Made by a program: the position numbers and the translations under genes
Notes under the pieces: generated by a model
What the model saw: the letters and a program-made list of their open reading frames with translations, nothing else
The model's database searches: none
Told to the model about the DNA's origin: nothing
NCBI GenBank assembly: GCA_965229635.1
Contig: OZ245894.1
Coordinates: forward strand, 4,836,001-4,900,000
From: BQJU01 sp965229635
GTDB taxonomy: Bacteria > Bacteroidota > Bacteroidia > Chitinophagales > Saprospiraceae
Length of the DNA: 64,000 nt
Direction of reading: 5' to 3'
Part shown: positions 9,441 to 16,934 of the stretch, piece by piece
Position numbering within the stretch: the stretch's first letter is position 1
How the letters are laid out: every line of letters starts with the position of its first letter

Positions 9441-10700
9441 TTACGATAGACCGCGTCTTTTTAACTCGGTCAGCACCAGCTGGTACTCCCGGCTCATATC
9501 GCCGGTCATGGAGGAGTTTTCCTCGGCACGCCTTATGAGATAAGGCACGACCTCTTTCACTTTCCCGTAGGGAACGTACTTGGCAACGTTATATCCGGCA
9601 TCGGCGAGATTGAAGGTGAGATTGTCGCTCATGCCGTATAGCTGACAAAAATTGAGATGAGGATGGTCTTTGCGAATATTTCTCTCGGCTATGATCTGGG
9701 CTTGCAGCAAATTACTGGCTGCATTGTGTGAAGCATTGCAGGAAGCTATTTCCTCGTAATTGTCGATGCAAAACCGCAAGGCGGTATCATAGGCATCATC
9801 CGTGGCCTGCTTACTGGGGTGAATTGGAGAGGGGTACCCCATTCTTTCGGCGCGATCTCTTTCTTTTTCCATATAGGCTCCCCGTACCAACTTGGCTCCC
9901 AGCATATAGCCTTCGGCTTTGGCTTTATTGAAGGAGTTCATCAGGAATTGCAGGCGATCAGTACGGTACATCTGGAAGGTATTGTAGGCTACTACTTTAC
10001 CTCTATTATATCGTTTCATCATGATGCCCACCAAATGATCAATGGTTTGCTGTATCCAGGTTTCCTCAGCATCAAAATAGATTCCCACCCCACGCTGGTC
10101 GGCCAAATGGCAAATGGCGTCCATACGTTTGAGGATGTTTTTATACTCTACTCTTGTTTCCGGGGTAAATTCATCACCGCGCTGGATAGATTCCAGCAAG
10201 CCGAAGCGGCCGAGCCCGGTGATCTTAGTGCTCACTATCGGAATGGCTTCAGACTTGGAGGCAAATTCAATGGCGCGCATGTTTTCATTCATGGTCTGAT
10301 TAAAATCATCCTCTGTCTCTTTTGCTTCCACTCCATAGTCCAGGATGGTCAGGGCATTGTGCGCAAACAAATTATCGATGGTCTTTTGACAATCCAACAA
10401 GGTGGTACCTCCGCAAAATTGTTCAAAAATAGTGCTCTTAACAACCGACTCTACAAATGGCAACCGCAACTTAATGGCCGCAACCCCCACTTTGGCCCCA
10501 AGACCTACCAACCAATGGTTGTTCATCAGTCCAAAAAGCCAGGCAGCCTTCTTTAGTTCCTTATCACTTTTATTGGCAAAAGCCACTTCAGTGTTTGAGA
10601 AATCAACAGGGGGATTGGCAGGTCCATTCATTATTGCATTAGCCATATCTTGGTACTTTTCCAATTTGTGTTTTATGACAGGTTGATTTGATTTGTTCAT
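9441..10700 (-). CDS. Proline dehydrogenase (monofunctional)
   Basis: A 419-residue flavoenzyme of the PRODH (beta/alpha)8 family, without the P5C dehydrogenase domain of bifunctional PutA. Recognisable segments are TTLLDCQKTIDNL and LDYGVEAKE (about 120-128), the LGRFGLLESI region, GVGIYFDAEETW, YRGKVVAYNTFQMYR-like strands and LVRGAYMEKERDRA (271 on), which carries conserved substrate/FAD-contacting residues. The C-terminal RRAEENSSM segment supplies the paired arginines typical of the proline carboxylate site. It oxidises proline to pyrroline-5-carboxylate, feeding electrons to the quinone pool. It lies 33 bp downstream of aroE on the same strand, as the last gene of the DUF368 - aroE - PRODH run. 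No terminator hairpin with a T-run is obvious after it. Confidence 0.92.
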   Translation of the reverse strand: MNKSNQPVIKHKLEKYQDMANAIMNGPANPPVDFSNTEVAFANKSDKELKKAAWLFGLMNNHWLVGLGAKVGVAAIKLRLPFVESVVKSTIFEQFCGGTTLLDCQKTIDNLFAHNALTILDYGVEAKETEDDFNQTMNENMRAIEFASKSEAIPIVSTKITGLGRFGLLESIQRGDEFTPETRVEYKNILKRMDAICHLADQRGVGIYFDAEETWIQQTIDHLVGIMMKRYNRGKVVAYNTFQMYRTDRLQFLMNSFNKAKAEGYMLGAKLVRGAYMEKERDRAERMGYPSPIHPSKQATDDAYDTALRFCIDNYEEIASCNASHNAASNLLQAQIIAERNIRKDHPHLNFCQLYGMSDNLTFNLADAGYNVAKYVPYGKVKEVVPYLIRRAEENSSMTGDMSREYQLVLTELKRRGLS

Positions 10701-10733
10701 ATTAATTGTCTTTCAGCCTGAAACAAGTATCAA

Positions 10734-11504
10734 TCATTTCGGACTAGTCGCACCAGTCCATATTGACCAGGCTTTTTCGGCCTGTAAATGTAACATTTCC
10801 AACCCATTGAGAGTTGAGGCATTTTGCTCTATGCCTCTTTTCAAAAAGGCCGTTTCTTCAGGGTTATACACCAAATCAAATAATAGATGATTTTCTCCCA
10901 AAAACTGGTATGGAATGTCGGGCAAAGTATCAATTTTTGGATACATCCCCAAGGGAGTTGTATTAATAATCAACGGATGATCCTCAATTATTTTTTGCGT
11001 CAAATCGCCATACCCTAAAATATTCCTTTTTCTGGCATTTCTGGAAACAAAGTAAAATGGAATATTTCTCTTTTGTAAAACATAGGCAACCGCTTTTGCG
11101 GCCCCTCCGGTACCCAGTATCAGAGCGGCTGACGGATCAATTTCCGCTTCCTCTAACTTATTAAAAAGCGAAACCTCAAACCCAAAAACATCGGTATTGT
11201 AACCGATGGTACGGCCATTTTTCACCACAATGGTGTTGACAGCCCCCATTGCCCTAGCTTCTTCTGAAATATCGTCCAGAAATGATGTGACCTGCTGTTT
11301 GTACGGAATGGTTACATTAAGACCAACCAATTGAGGATTATCTTTCAGTAATTGCGGGAACACATCCATTTTTTCTATTGGAAACAATTCGTAGTAGTGT
11401 GTTGAATCCATTCCTTCCCTTACAAACTTTTCATTGAAATACTTCTTTGAAAAGGAATGAGATAATGGATAGCCAATGAGTCCAAATAGGTTTTCGACAT
11501 TCAT
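10734..11504 (-). CDS. aroE: Shikimate dehydrogenase
   Basis: 256 residues. The N-terminal substrate domain shows GLIGYPLSHSFSK (Ser-His-Ser at 15-17), NVTIPYKQQV (63-72) with the catalytic Lys69, and YNTDVFGFE with the conserved Asp105. The NADP-binding half has GTGGAAKAVAYVL (131 on) followed by a VSRNARKR segment that suits NADP phosphate binding. It reduces 3-dehydroshikimate to shikimate in aromatic amino-acid synthesis. The ATG at 11504 overlaps the stop of the upstream DUF368 gene by 4 bp (ATGA), indicating translational coupling. Length is slightly short compared with the usual 270 or so but all key motifs are present. Confidence 0.93.
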   Translation of the reverse strand: MNVENLFGLIGYPLSHSFSKKYFNEKFVREGMDSTHYYELFPIEKMDVFPQLLKDNPQLVGLNVTIPYKQQVTSFLDDISEEARAMGAVNTIVVKNGRTIGYNTDVFGFEVSLFNKLEEAEIDPSAALILGTGGAAKAVAYVLQKRNIPFYFVSRNARKRNILGYGDLTQKIIEDHPLIINTTPLGMYPKIDTLPDIPYQFLGENHLLFDLVYNPEETAFLKRGIEQNASTLNGLEMLHLQAEKAWSIWTGATSPK

Positions 11505-12454
11505 ATTTCTTCAAGATCAGCCTTTTCTCCAAATCGATCCAACAAAAATACCAAAACAAATCCGACAATAGCCAGAACAATGGCTCCAAAGAAAAAAGCT
11601 TCTCCGTCGTACTGTGCCGGAAGGACATTCTTTTCAATGAAGGGTACCTGTTCTCCCTTGCTGTTAGTGCGGTATTCCAATACATTACGCCAGGGCCAGA
11701 TCTTGTTGAGAGAGCCAATCATAAAGCCGGTTAGCACGGCCAATGTGGGATCGTGGTAGTTTTTGAAAGTCCAGGAAAGAATCCGGGAAAACAGCGCCAG
11801 GCCGATCAGGCAGCCCAGGGCAAAGACCGCCACTACCGTCAGGCTTTGGGTGTCAAATGTTTTAAGTGCCGTCTTTACGGTAGGTATGATAAAGGTATAC
11901 ATCCCCATTAGCAACAGCATAAAACTACCCGAAATCCCCGGAAGGATGAGCGCCGAAATGGCAATCATGCCGGCAATAAATACTGCGAGCAGTGAACTAC
12001 TCCCCTGCCCAGGGTTGGCTACAGTAATCCAATACGCCAGTACCGTTCCTGCAATAATGCCGATAATTTCAGTTATACCCCAGCTTTTCACTTTTCGTCC
12101 AATGTAGATACACGACGCAATGATCAGGCCAAAGAAGAAAGCCCAAAGTAAAGGTGGATAGGTTTCAAGGAGGTGGGTGACCCCAAATACGCCCGAAATC
12201 AGCCCGGTAGCCATTCCTGCAACGAGAAAGATCAGGAAATTGCCGTCGGCCACCTGCCAGGCTGACTTGATACCGTCTTTGCGTAAGGCGCTGATCGCAT
12301 CGGGCCCAAGGATGCTTTTGATCGCATCAATCAGTCGTTCGTAAATACCGGTGATAAATGCAATTGTGCCACCTGACACGCCCGGGATTACCTCGGCGAT
12401 GCCCATAGCCATTCCTTTAAGGAATAAACCAATCTTTGAGTTTTGCTGCTCCAT
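11501..12454 (-). CDS. DUF368 polytopic membrane protein (polyprenyl-phosphate transporter family)
   Basis: 317 residues with about eight hydrophobic segments. The diagnostic DUF368 start is present: FLKGMAMGIAEVIPGVSGGT (13-32), with a second related half containing ALILPGISGSFMLLLMGMY. The internal PGVSGGT/PGISGS repeats suggest inverted re-entrant halves. Members of this family have been linked to recycling undecaprenyl phosphate across the inner membrane, so a role in envelope precursor recycling is likely but is inferred from family knowledge. It is the first gene of the DUF368 - aroE - PRODH operon. A -7 promoter box sits only 5 nt before its ATG, which would give a leaderless mRNA. Confidence 0.85.
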   Translation of the reverse strand: MEQQNSKIGLFLKGMAMGIAEVIPGVSGGTIAFITGIYERLIDAIKSILGPDAISALRKDGIKSAWQVADGNFLIFLVAGMATGLISGVFGVTHLLETYPPLLWAFFFGLIIASCIYIGRKVKSWGITEIIGIIAGTVLAYWITVANPGQGSSSLLAVFIAGMIAISALILPGISGSFMLLLMGMYTFIIPTVKTALKTFDTQSLTVVAVFALGCLIGLALFSRILSWTFKNYHDPTLAVLTGFMIGSLNKIWPWRNVLEYRTNSKGEQVPFIEKNVLPAQYDGEAFFFGAIVLAIVGFVLVFLLDRFGEKADLEEI

Positions 12455-12459
12455 GGCGG

Positions 12460-12467
12460 CAAAGGTA
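12460..12467 (-). promoter_or_regulatory. -7 box TACCTTTG directly before the DUF368 start
   Basis: On the minus strand TACCTTTG is followed by CCGCC and then the ATG at 12454. It is an exact match to TAnnTTTG, with only 5 nt between box and start codon. If used, transcription would begin at or next to the ATG. No -33 TTG at 17-23 bp is visible. Confidence 0.4.
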
Positions 12468-12572
12468 AATAATCATTTGTTTTCGCTGTGAGAAGCGACA
12501 AAAAATTCAGCCGTCTATTTGTAGTAACCTCTACCCGACGAGAAAAGTAAGCCCGTGAAATTAACTGACAAT

Positions 12573-12606
12573 TTGTCACAGTTGTGCTGCAAAAGTCCTA
12601 TCTTTG
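12573..12606 (+). promoter_or_regulatory. Promoter for miaB (TTG - N23 - TATCTTTG)
   Basis: TATCTTTG (12599-12606) is a perfect Bacteroidota -7 box. TTG at 12573-12575 lies 23 bp upstream, at the long end of the accepted 17-23 bp spacing. It precedes the miaB ATG at 12643 by 36 bp. Confidence 0.55.
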
Positions 12607-12642
12607 CGCTTCAAAATTTAATTCCGGATAAAAACCTAGGTA

Positions 12643-14091
12643 ATGTACAACGACAATCCCACTTTGGAGGGCCTGAACAGGAAGATTGAGACCGAGCGTC
12701 AGGGAGAAGTATTTTTCCAGGATACTCCAGCGGATGGAAGTAAGCGGTTCTACATTGAGAGCTACGGGTGTCAGATGAACTTTAGTGATAGTGAAATTGT
12801 GGCCTCTATCCTTGCGGAAATTGGCTACCAGCCAACCCGAAACATGGAAGAATCGGATTTGATCCTGATCAATACCTGTTCGATTCGGGAGAAGGCCGAA
12901 GAAACCGTTCGGAAAAGGCTGCGGATTTTTGATAAGGTGAAGGAACAGAGACCAGGCACACTGGTGGGCGTTTTGGGGTGTATGGCGGAGCGACTGAAAG
13001 CCAAATTGCTGGACCAGGAAAAACTGGTTGATCTGGTGATCGGTCCTGATGCTTACCGGGATTTACCCAAACTCGTATCAACGGCCGAAGAGGGAGACAA
13101 GGGCATCAACGTCTTTTTATCCAGAGAAGAAACCTACGCGGATATCAGTCCGCTTCGTCTTGACAGCAATGGAGTGACGGCATTTATTTCCATTATGAGA
13201 GGATGCGACAATATGTGCTCCTTTTGTGTAGTCCCCTTTACCCGGGGGCGTGAACGCAGCCGTGATCCGTTTAGCATTGTAGCTGAAGCTACCGAGTTGT
13301 ACAACCGGGGCTACCGTGAAGTCACCTTGCTGGGACAAAACGTAGACTCCTTTAAATGGAGTAATCCGGAAACGGAAGAAGTGGTCAACTTTGCCAAATT
13401 GCTGGAAATGGTGGCACAGGTACACGCCGACCTGCGGGTGCGCTTTTCGACTTCCCATCCAAAAGACATTACCGATGATGTGCTGCATACTATGGCTCGC
13501 TATGAGAATATTTGCAACTACATTCACCTGCCGGTCCAGTCGGGCAACAGCCGGGTACTGGAATTGATGAACCGCACTTATGACCGCGAGTGGTATATGG
13601 ATAAGATTCGTAGTATTTACCGCATCATTCCCGATTGCGCCATTTCTTCCGATATCATCACTGGCTTTTGCAGTGAAACCGAGGAGGAACATCAGGAGAC
13701 GCTTAGCATGATCGAATTTGCCAATTACAGCATGTCTTACATGTTTTTCTATTCAGAACGTCCCGGCACACTGGCTGCAAAAAAATACGAAGACGATATA
13801 CCGATGGAGGTCAAGAAACGTCGTTTATCAGAGGTGATTCGCCTGCAAAATCAGGTGTCGTATCGTCACAACCAGAAAGACATTGGCAAAACCTTTAAGG
13901 TATTGATCGAGGGAGATTCCAAAAAGTCGGACCAGGAGTTTAAAGCAAGAAATTCTCAGAACAAGATGGTCGTTTTTCCCAAGCAGGATGGATTGAAGCC
14001 AGGAGATTACACCTACGTGAAAGTTACGGAGGCCTCCAGTGCCACGCTGCGTGCATTGATCACAGAACCGGCATTGGAATCTATCCAATAA
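12643..14091 (+). CDS. miaB: tRNA-2-methylthio-N6-dimethylallyladenosine synthase
   Basis: 482 residues in the MiaB architecture. The N-terminal UPF0004 domain has the auxiliary cluster cysteines C43 (YGCQMNFSDSE), C79 (NTCSIREKAEE) and C113 (GCMAER). The radical-SAM domain has the motif C188-xxx-C192-xx-C195 in MRGCDNMCSFCVVPFTRG, followed by EVTLLGQNVDS and a C-terminal TRAM domain (about 405-475). It adds methylthio to position C2 of i6A37 in tRNAs. Length and motif spacing match the family. It is followed after 42 bp by a sigma-54 activator and then lptE, all on the same strand. Confidence 0.95.
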   Translation: MYNDNPTLEGLNRKIETERQGEVFFQDTPADGSKRFYIESYGCQMNFSDSEIVASILAEIGYQPTRNMEESDLILINTCSIREKAEETVRKRLRIFDKVKEQRPGTLVGVLGCMAERLKAKLLDQEKLVDLVIGPDAYRDLPKLVSTAEEGDKGINVFLSREETYADISPLRLDSNGVTAFISIMRGCDNMCSFCVVPFTRGRERSRDPFSIVAEATELYNRGYREVTLLGQNVDSFKWSNPETEEVVNFAKLLEMVAQVHADLRVRFSTSHPKDITDDVLHTMARYENICNYIHLPVQSGNSRVLELMNRTYDREWYMDKIRSIYRIIPDCAISSDIITGFCSETEEEHQETLSMIEFANYSMSYMFFYSERPGTLAAKKYEDDIPMEVKKRRLSEVIRLQNQVSYRHNQKDIGKTFKVLIEGDSKKSDQEFKARNSQNKMVVFPKQDGLKPGDYTYVKVTEASSATLRALITEPALESIQ

Positions 14092-14093
14092 TT

Positions 14094-14121
14094 GTGCCCG
14101 ACAAGCTTAGCTTCGGGCCAC
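14094..14121 (+). other. Stem-loop between miaB and the sigma-54 activator
   Basis: GTGCCCGA (14094-14101) can pair with TCGGGCCAC (14113-14121), giving 8 bp with one bulged base and an inner AAGCTTAGCT stretch. It begins 3 nt after the miaB stop and ends 12 nt before the next ATG. There is no T-run, so it is not a textbook terminator; it could be an RNA stability element or affect initiation of the downstream gene. Confidence 0.35.
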
Positions 14122-14133
14122 TGATAAGTATAC

Positions 14134-15438
14134 ATGAGCACTAACTTACAAAGCATCAAACAACGCTACGGCATCATCGGCCGGTCGGGTGCCCTCGACT
14201 GGGCGCTGAGCACAGCCCTTCGTGTAGCCAATACGGATTTGTCGGTTTTGATTACCGGTGAAAGTGGCGTTGGTAAAGAGATTTTTTCGCGAATCATTCA
14301 CGACAATAGTGCTCGCAAGCACAACAAATTTATCGCGATCAACTGTGGCGCAATTCCTGAAGGGACTATCAACTCGGAGCTGTTTGGTCACGAAAAAGGA
14401 GCGTTCACCGGCGCTACCGGAGAACGAAAGGGCTATTTCGAAACCTACGACGGTGGTACACTATTCCTGGATGAGATTGGTGAAATGCCATTGGATACCC
14501 AGGCCTTTCTGTTGCGGGTGCTGGAGACCGGTGAATTCATCAGAGTGGGTGCATCCAAGGTGCTGAATACAGATGTACGTATTATTGCGGCAACGAATGT
14601 AGACCTTACGGAAAAGATCAAAGCGGGCAAGTTTCGGGAAGACCTTTATTACCGACTAAACACAGTGCCGATTGAATTGCCGCCCTTACGGGAAAGACGG
14701 GAAGACATTTATATGTTGTTTCGCAAATTTGCGGTGGATTTTGCTGACAAGTACCGCACAACGCCGATCCAACTGGACGAACGTGCCCAGCAATTGCTCG
14801 AAAACTACGTCTGGCCAGGAAATATCCGGGAATTAAAAAATGTGGCGGAACAGATATCGGTACTTTCCGAAGAACGTCAAATTGGTGCGGAGCGACTGAT
14901 TCAGTTTCTCCCCAATATTACCCAGCGCAACTTGCCGATGATTCCAGAAACCAACGGTGGAGCGGGATCAGGCAGTACTTTCCAGGAACGAGAGATTTTG
15001 TACAAGTTGCTCTTTGACATGAAATCTGACCTGAATGACCTGAAATCACTCGTTTTTGAATTGATCAAAAGTAATGACCTCCGCGTATCGGACCTGCGCA
15101 GTATTCGATCGCTACAGCTTTCCGGTAGTCAGACTTCCACCGCTTCAACTCCGACAGCCGAACAGCAACTACAGGACATCCTCGACCACAACGACAAACC
15201 GGAGGAGGTCTCCCCTACCCCCGGTCAATACAAACCCATCATTCTCGACAATAGTGAGCAATCGCATTATGACGACATGGAAGTGGTAGAGGAAAACCTT
15301 TCATTGGAGGAAAACACTCGCGAATTGATCAAAAAGGCCTTGAAAAAGCACAGTGGCCGCCGTAAGGAAGCAGCCCAGGATCTCGGCATTTCAGAACGAA
15401 CGCTCTATCGCAAGATCAAGGAATTTGACCTGGAATAA
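14134..15438 (+). CDS. Sigma-54-dependent Fis-family transcriptional activator without receiver domain
   Basis: 434 residues. The AAA+ domain starts almost at the N-terminus: Walker A GESGVGKE (42-49), the sigma-54 contact loop GAFTGA (89-94), Walker B FLDEIGEM (111-118), and the arginine-finger region FREDLYYRLN. The C-terminus carries a Fis-type helix-turn-helix (EAAQDLGISERTLYRKIKEF, about 412-431). Between them (about 270-390) is a low-complexity, Thr/Ser/Glu-rich linker. There is no N-terminal receiver, PAS or GAF domain, so control must come from expression, partners or the linker. Its placement between miaB and lptE suggests a conserved housekeeping neighbourhood. Targets are not known from the sequence; no -24/-12 GG-N10-GC promoter was recognised with confidence. 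Confidence 0.9.
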   Translation: MSTNLQSIKQRYGIIGRSGALDWALSTALRVANTDLSVLITGESGVGKEIFSRIIHDNSARKHNKFIAINCGAIPEGTINSELFGHEKGAFTGATGERKGYFETYDGGTLFLDEIGEMPLDTQAFLLRVLETGEFIRVGASKVLNTDVRIIAATNVDLTEKIKAGKFREDLYYRLNTVPIELPPLRERREDIYMLFRKFAVDFADKYRTTPIQLDERAQQLLENYVWPGNIRELKNVAEQISVLSEERQIGAERLIQFLPNITQRNLPMIPETNGGAGSGSTFQEREILYKLLFDMKSDLNDLKSLVFELIKSNDLRVSDLRSIRSLQLSGSQTSTASTPTAEQQLQDILDHNDKPEEVSPTPGQYKPIILDNSEQSHYDDMEVVEENLSLEENTRELIKKALKKHSGRRKEAAQDLGISERTLYRKIKEFDLE

Positions 15439-15530
15439 AGTCAATAAACCGTTAACGGGACGTCTCTCAGCAAGCAATTTATACCATCATTCGTTATCTT
15501 TCCGTCTATCTTTTTATCCATTCATCATCC

Positions 15531-16037
15531 ATGAAAATGCTACGCACTTCCTTTGTCATTATAAGTCTGGCCATCGTTGCCCTTAGCAGCGGCTGTTACT
15601 CATTTCGGGGCATTGATATTCCGAGCGATATCAACACCTATTATGTGTCGCAATTTGATAATAATGCAGATAATGCGCCGCCCATTCTTAACCAAACGAT
15701 AAGGGAGGCGCTTCGCGAAAAAATGAGGACAGAATCGAGGTTGGTATGGTCGGAGACTAACCCTGATGTGGAATTTATCGGCAAAATCGTGGACTACCGA
15801 GTGACCTCCGAGGCCCCACAGCCAGGGGAAACCACTGCCATTTCCCGATTGACCATTGTGACGGCCATTGAATACGTCAACACCAAATATGAAGACAAGA
15901 GCTGGAAGAGTAACTTTTCCTTCTTCTTCGACTTTCCAAGTACTACCTCCTTTGCCAGTGTGGAAGAAGAAGCCGAGCAGGCTATCCTGGATCAGATGAT
16001 GGAAGACATTTTTAATAAGGCGTTTACCAGTTGGTAA
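15531..16037 (+). CDS. lptE: LptE-family LPS-assembly lipoprotein
   Basis: 168 residues with a lipoprotein signal peptide: a hydrophobic stretch and lipobox LSSGC, giving lipidated Cys22. The mature start CYSFRGIDIP and the following VSQFDNNADNAPPILNQ and LREKMRTESRL segments match the Bacteroidota LptE family. LptE plugs the LptD barrel in the outer membrane and delivers LPS to the surface. It lies 92 bp downstream of the sigma-54 activator; TATCTTTC at 15495-15502 is a near-match -7 box that may drive it separately. The assignment rests on family resemblance rather than on catalytic residues. Confidence 0.8.
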   Translation: MKMLRTSFVIISLAIVALSSGCYSFRGIDIPSDINTYYVSQFDNNADNAPPILNQTIREALREKMRTESRLVWSETNPDVEFIGKIVDYRVTSEAPQPGETTAISRLTIVTAIEYVNTKYEDKSWKSNFSFFFDFPSTTSFASVEEEAEQAILDQMMEDIFNKAFTSW

Positions 16038-16068
16038 TAACTACTTGAGATAGGGCAAAAAATAAGCC

Positions 16069-16091
16069 GGATCGCTGATGATCAACGATCC
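16069..16091. terminator. Weak hairpin between lptE and tRNA-His
   Basis: GGATCG (16069-16074) pairs with CGATCC (16086-16091) around an 11-nt loop. TGCTTTTGCTTT follows on the plus strand. It lies between the lptE stop (16037) and the 3' end of the convergent tRNA gene, so it could serve lptE, but the T-run is poor. Confidence 0.35.
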
Positions 16092-16104
16092 TGCTTTTGC
16101 TTTG

Positions 16105-16178
16105 GGTGACTGACCGGATTTGAACCGGCGACCTCTGGAACCACAATCCAGCGCTCTAACCAACTGAGCTACAACCAC
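16105..16178 (-). tRNA. tRNA-His (anticodon GTG)
   Basis: Read on the minus strand the gene starts GTGGTTGTAGCTCAG and has a D-loop GGTTAGAGC, an anticodon arm CTGGA-TTGTGGT-TCCAG with anticodon GTG, and a T-arm GCCGGTTCAAATCCGGT. The acceptor GTGGTTG pairs with CAGTCAC (with G-T wobbles). The base before it (16179) is an encoded G-1 opposite discriminator C73 at 16105, the identity pair of histidine tRNAs. CCA is not encoded. Confidence 0.96.
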
Positions 16179-16206
16179 CAGATTAATGCTTTATTTTAAA
16201 GCGATG

Positions 16207-16214
16207 CAAAGTTA
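16207..16214 (-). promoter_or_regulatory. -7 box TAACTTTG for tRNA-His
   Basis: On the minus strand TAACTTTG, followed by CATCGC, sits 28 bp upstream of the tRNA 5' end. It is a perfect TAnnTTTG match. No -33 TTG at usual spacing was seen. Confidence 0.55.
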
Positions 16215-16267
16215 AAAAAGTTCCCAATAATGTGAAATATTTTTTTCAAAAGATTCTAATTAAGGCG

Positions 16268-16783
16268 CTACGACTTCTTCCAAAACTGCCAACTCTTTTT
16301 CTTGTTCTTCTCGTACGGATATTTCTTTTTCTTGAAGAGCACATAGCGTACGGAAAAGCCCGATTGGGAATAAATGCGCTTTTCACCGCCGACCAGATTG
16401 ACGGCTGGTTTGAAGTCGAAGGAGACATTGACGCGGGCCAGGGTGAATTCCAGGCCAAATACCCCGGTTAAACCAAATGGATCTTTAATCTCTGAGTTCT
16501 CGCCCTGATTGAGCCACCCTTTGTGGAAACCACCTCCCACATAGAGATTGAAGCGTCGACCCAAAATCGGGTTGTGCTGTTCTCCCAAGACTGTGAGCAG
16601 GGCTTCCTCCCGAAAAAAGCTCGATTGAACGATGGTTTCAATAGTTGTTTTTTTCAGGATCCGTTGTTGCCAGCTTACCCCCCAGTCGGTTCCCAGACGA
16701 AAACCCAGAGCAGTGTTGTAAGATTGCGCACTCGCAAAAGTCAGTATCAGCAATGTGGGTATTAAAAGCAGTAATTTTTTCAT
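16268..16783 (-). CDS. Hypothetical exported protein, probable small outer-membrane beta-barrel
   Basis: 171 residues. A clear signal peptide (MKKLLLLIPTLLILTFASAQ, cleavage about 19-20) is followed by strands of alternating polarity with aromatic ends: ALGFRLGTDWGVSWQQRI, FNLYVGGGFHKGW, LTGVFGLEFTLARVNVSFDFKPAVNL and SGFSVRYVLF. These suggest an 8-stranded or incomplete porin-type barrel. The C-terminus is strongly basic and cytosol-like in composition (KKKKYPYEKNKKKSWQFWKKS), which is unusual after the likely last strand. It is a single gene, separated from the upstream envelope cluster by a terminator hairpin. No specific family is recognised. Confidence 0.7.
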   Translation of the reverse strand: MKKLLLLIPTLLILTFASAQSYNTALGFRLGTDWGVSWQQRILKKTTIETIVQSSFFREEALLTVLGEQHNPILGRRFNLYVGGGFHKGWLNQGENSEIKDPFGLTGVFGLEFTLARVNVSFDFKPAVNLVGGEKRIYSQSGFSVRYVLFKKKKYPYEKNKKKSWQFWKKS

Positions 16784-16881
16784 ACAGGCAGAACGTAAAC
16801 CGCGGATCAGTTATTACACATGGTAAAAAATAACATCTGAATTAACGGTTTGAAAAGCTTTTGCAAACAATTCCACAACAA

Positions 16882-16913
16882 AAATGCCAGATGCGATGAC
16901 ACATCTGGCATTT
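16882..16913 (-). terminator. Rho-independent terminator of the SBP-OmpA operon
   Basis: A perfect stem, AAATGCCAGATG (16882-16893) with CATCTGGCATTT (16902-16913), has an 8-nt loop. On the minus strand it is followed by TTTTGTTGTGG. It lies 21 bp after the stop of the gene ending at 16935, and ends the three-gene minus-strand run beginning at 20262. Confidence 0.8.
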
Positions 16914-16934
16914 CCGAAAGAGAGGTTTCTAAAT

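Noticed and set aside
9819..10556. 245-codon open frame on the plus strand inside the proline dehydrogenase gene
   Set aside because: It is antisense to a gene with full PRODH motifs, has no recognisable domain or signal, and its composition is that of an antisense shadow.
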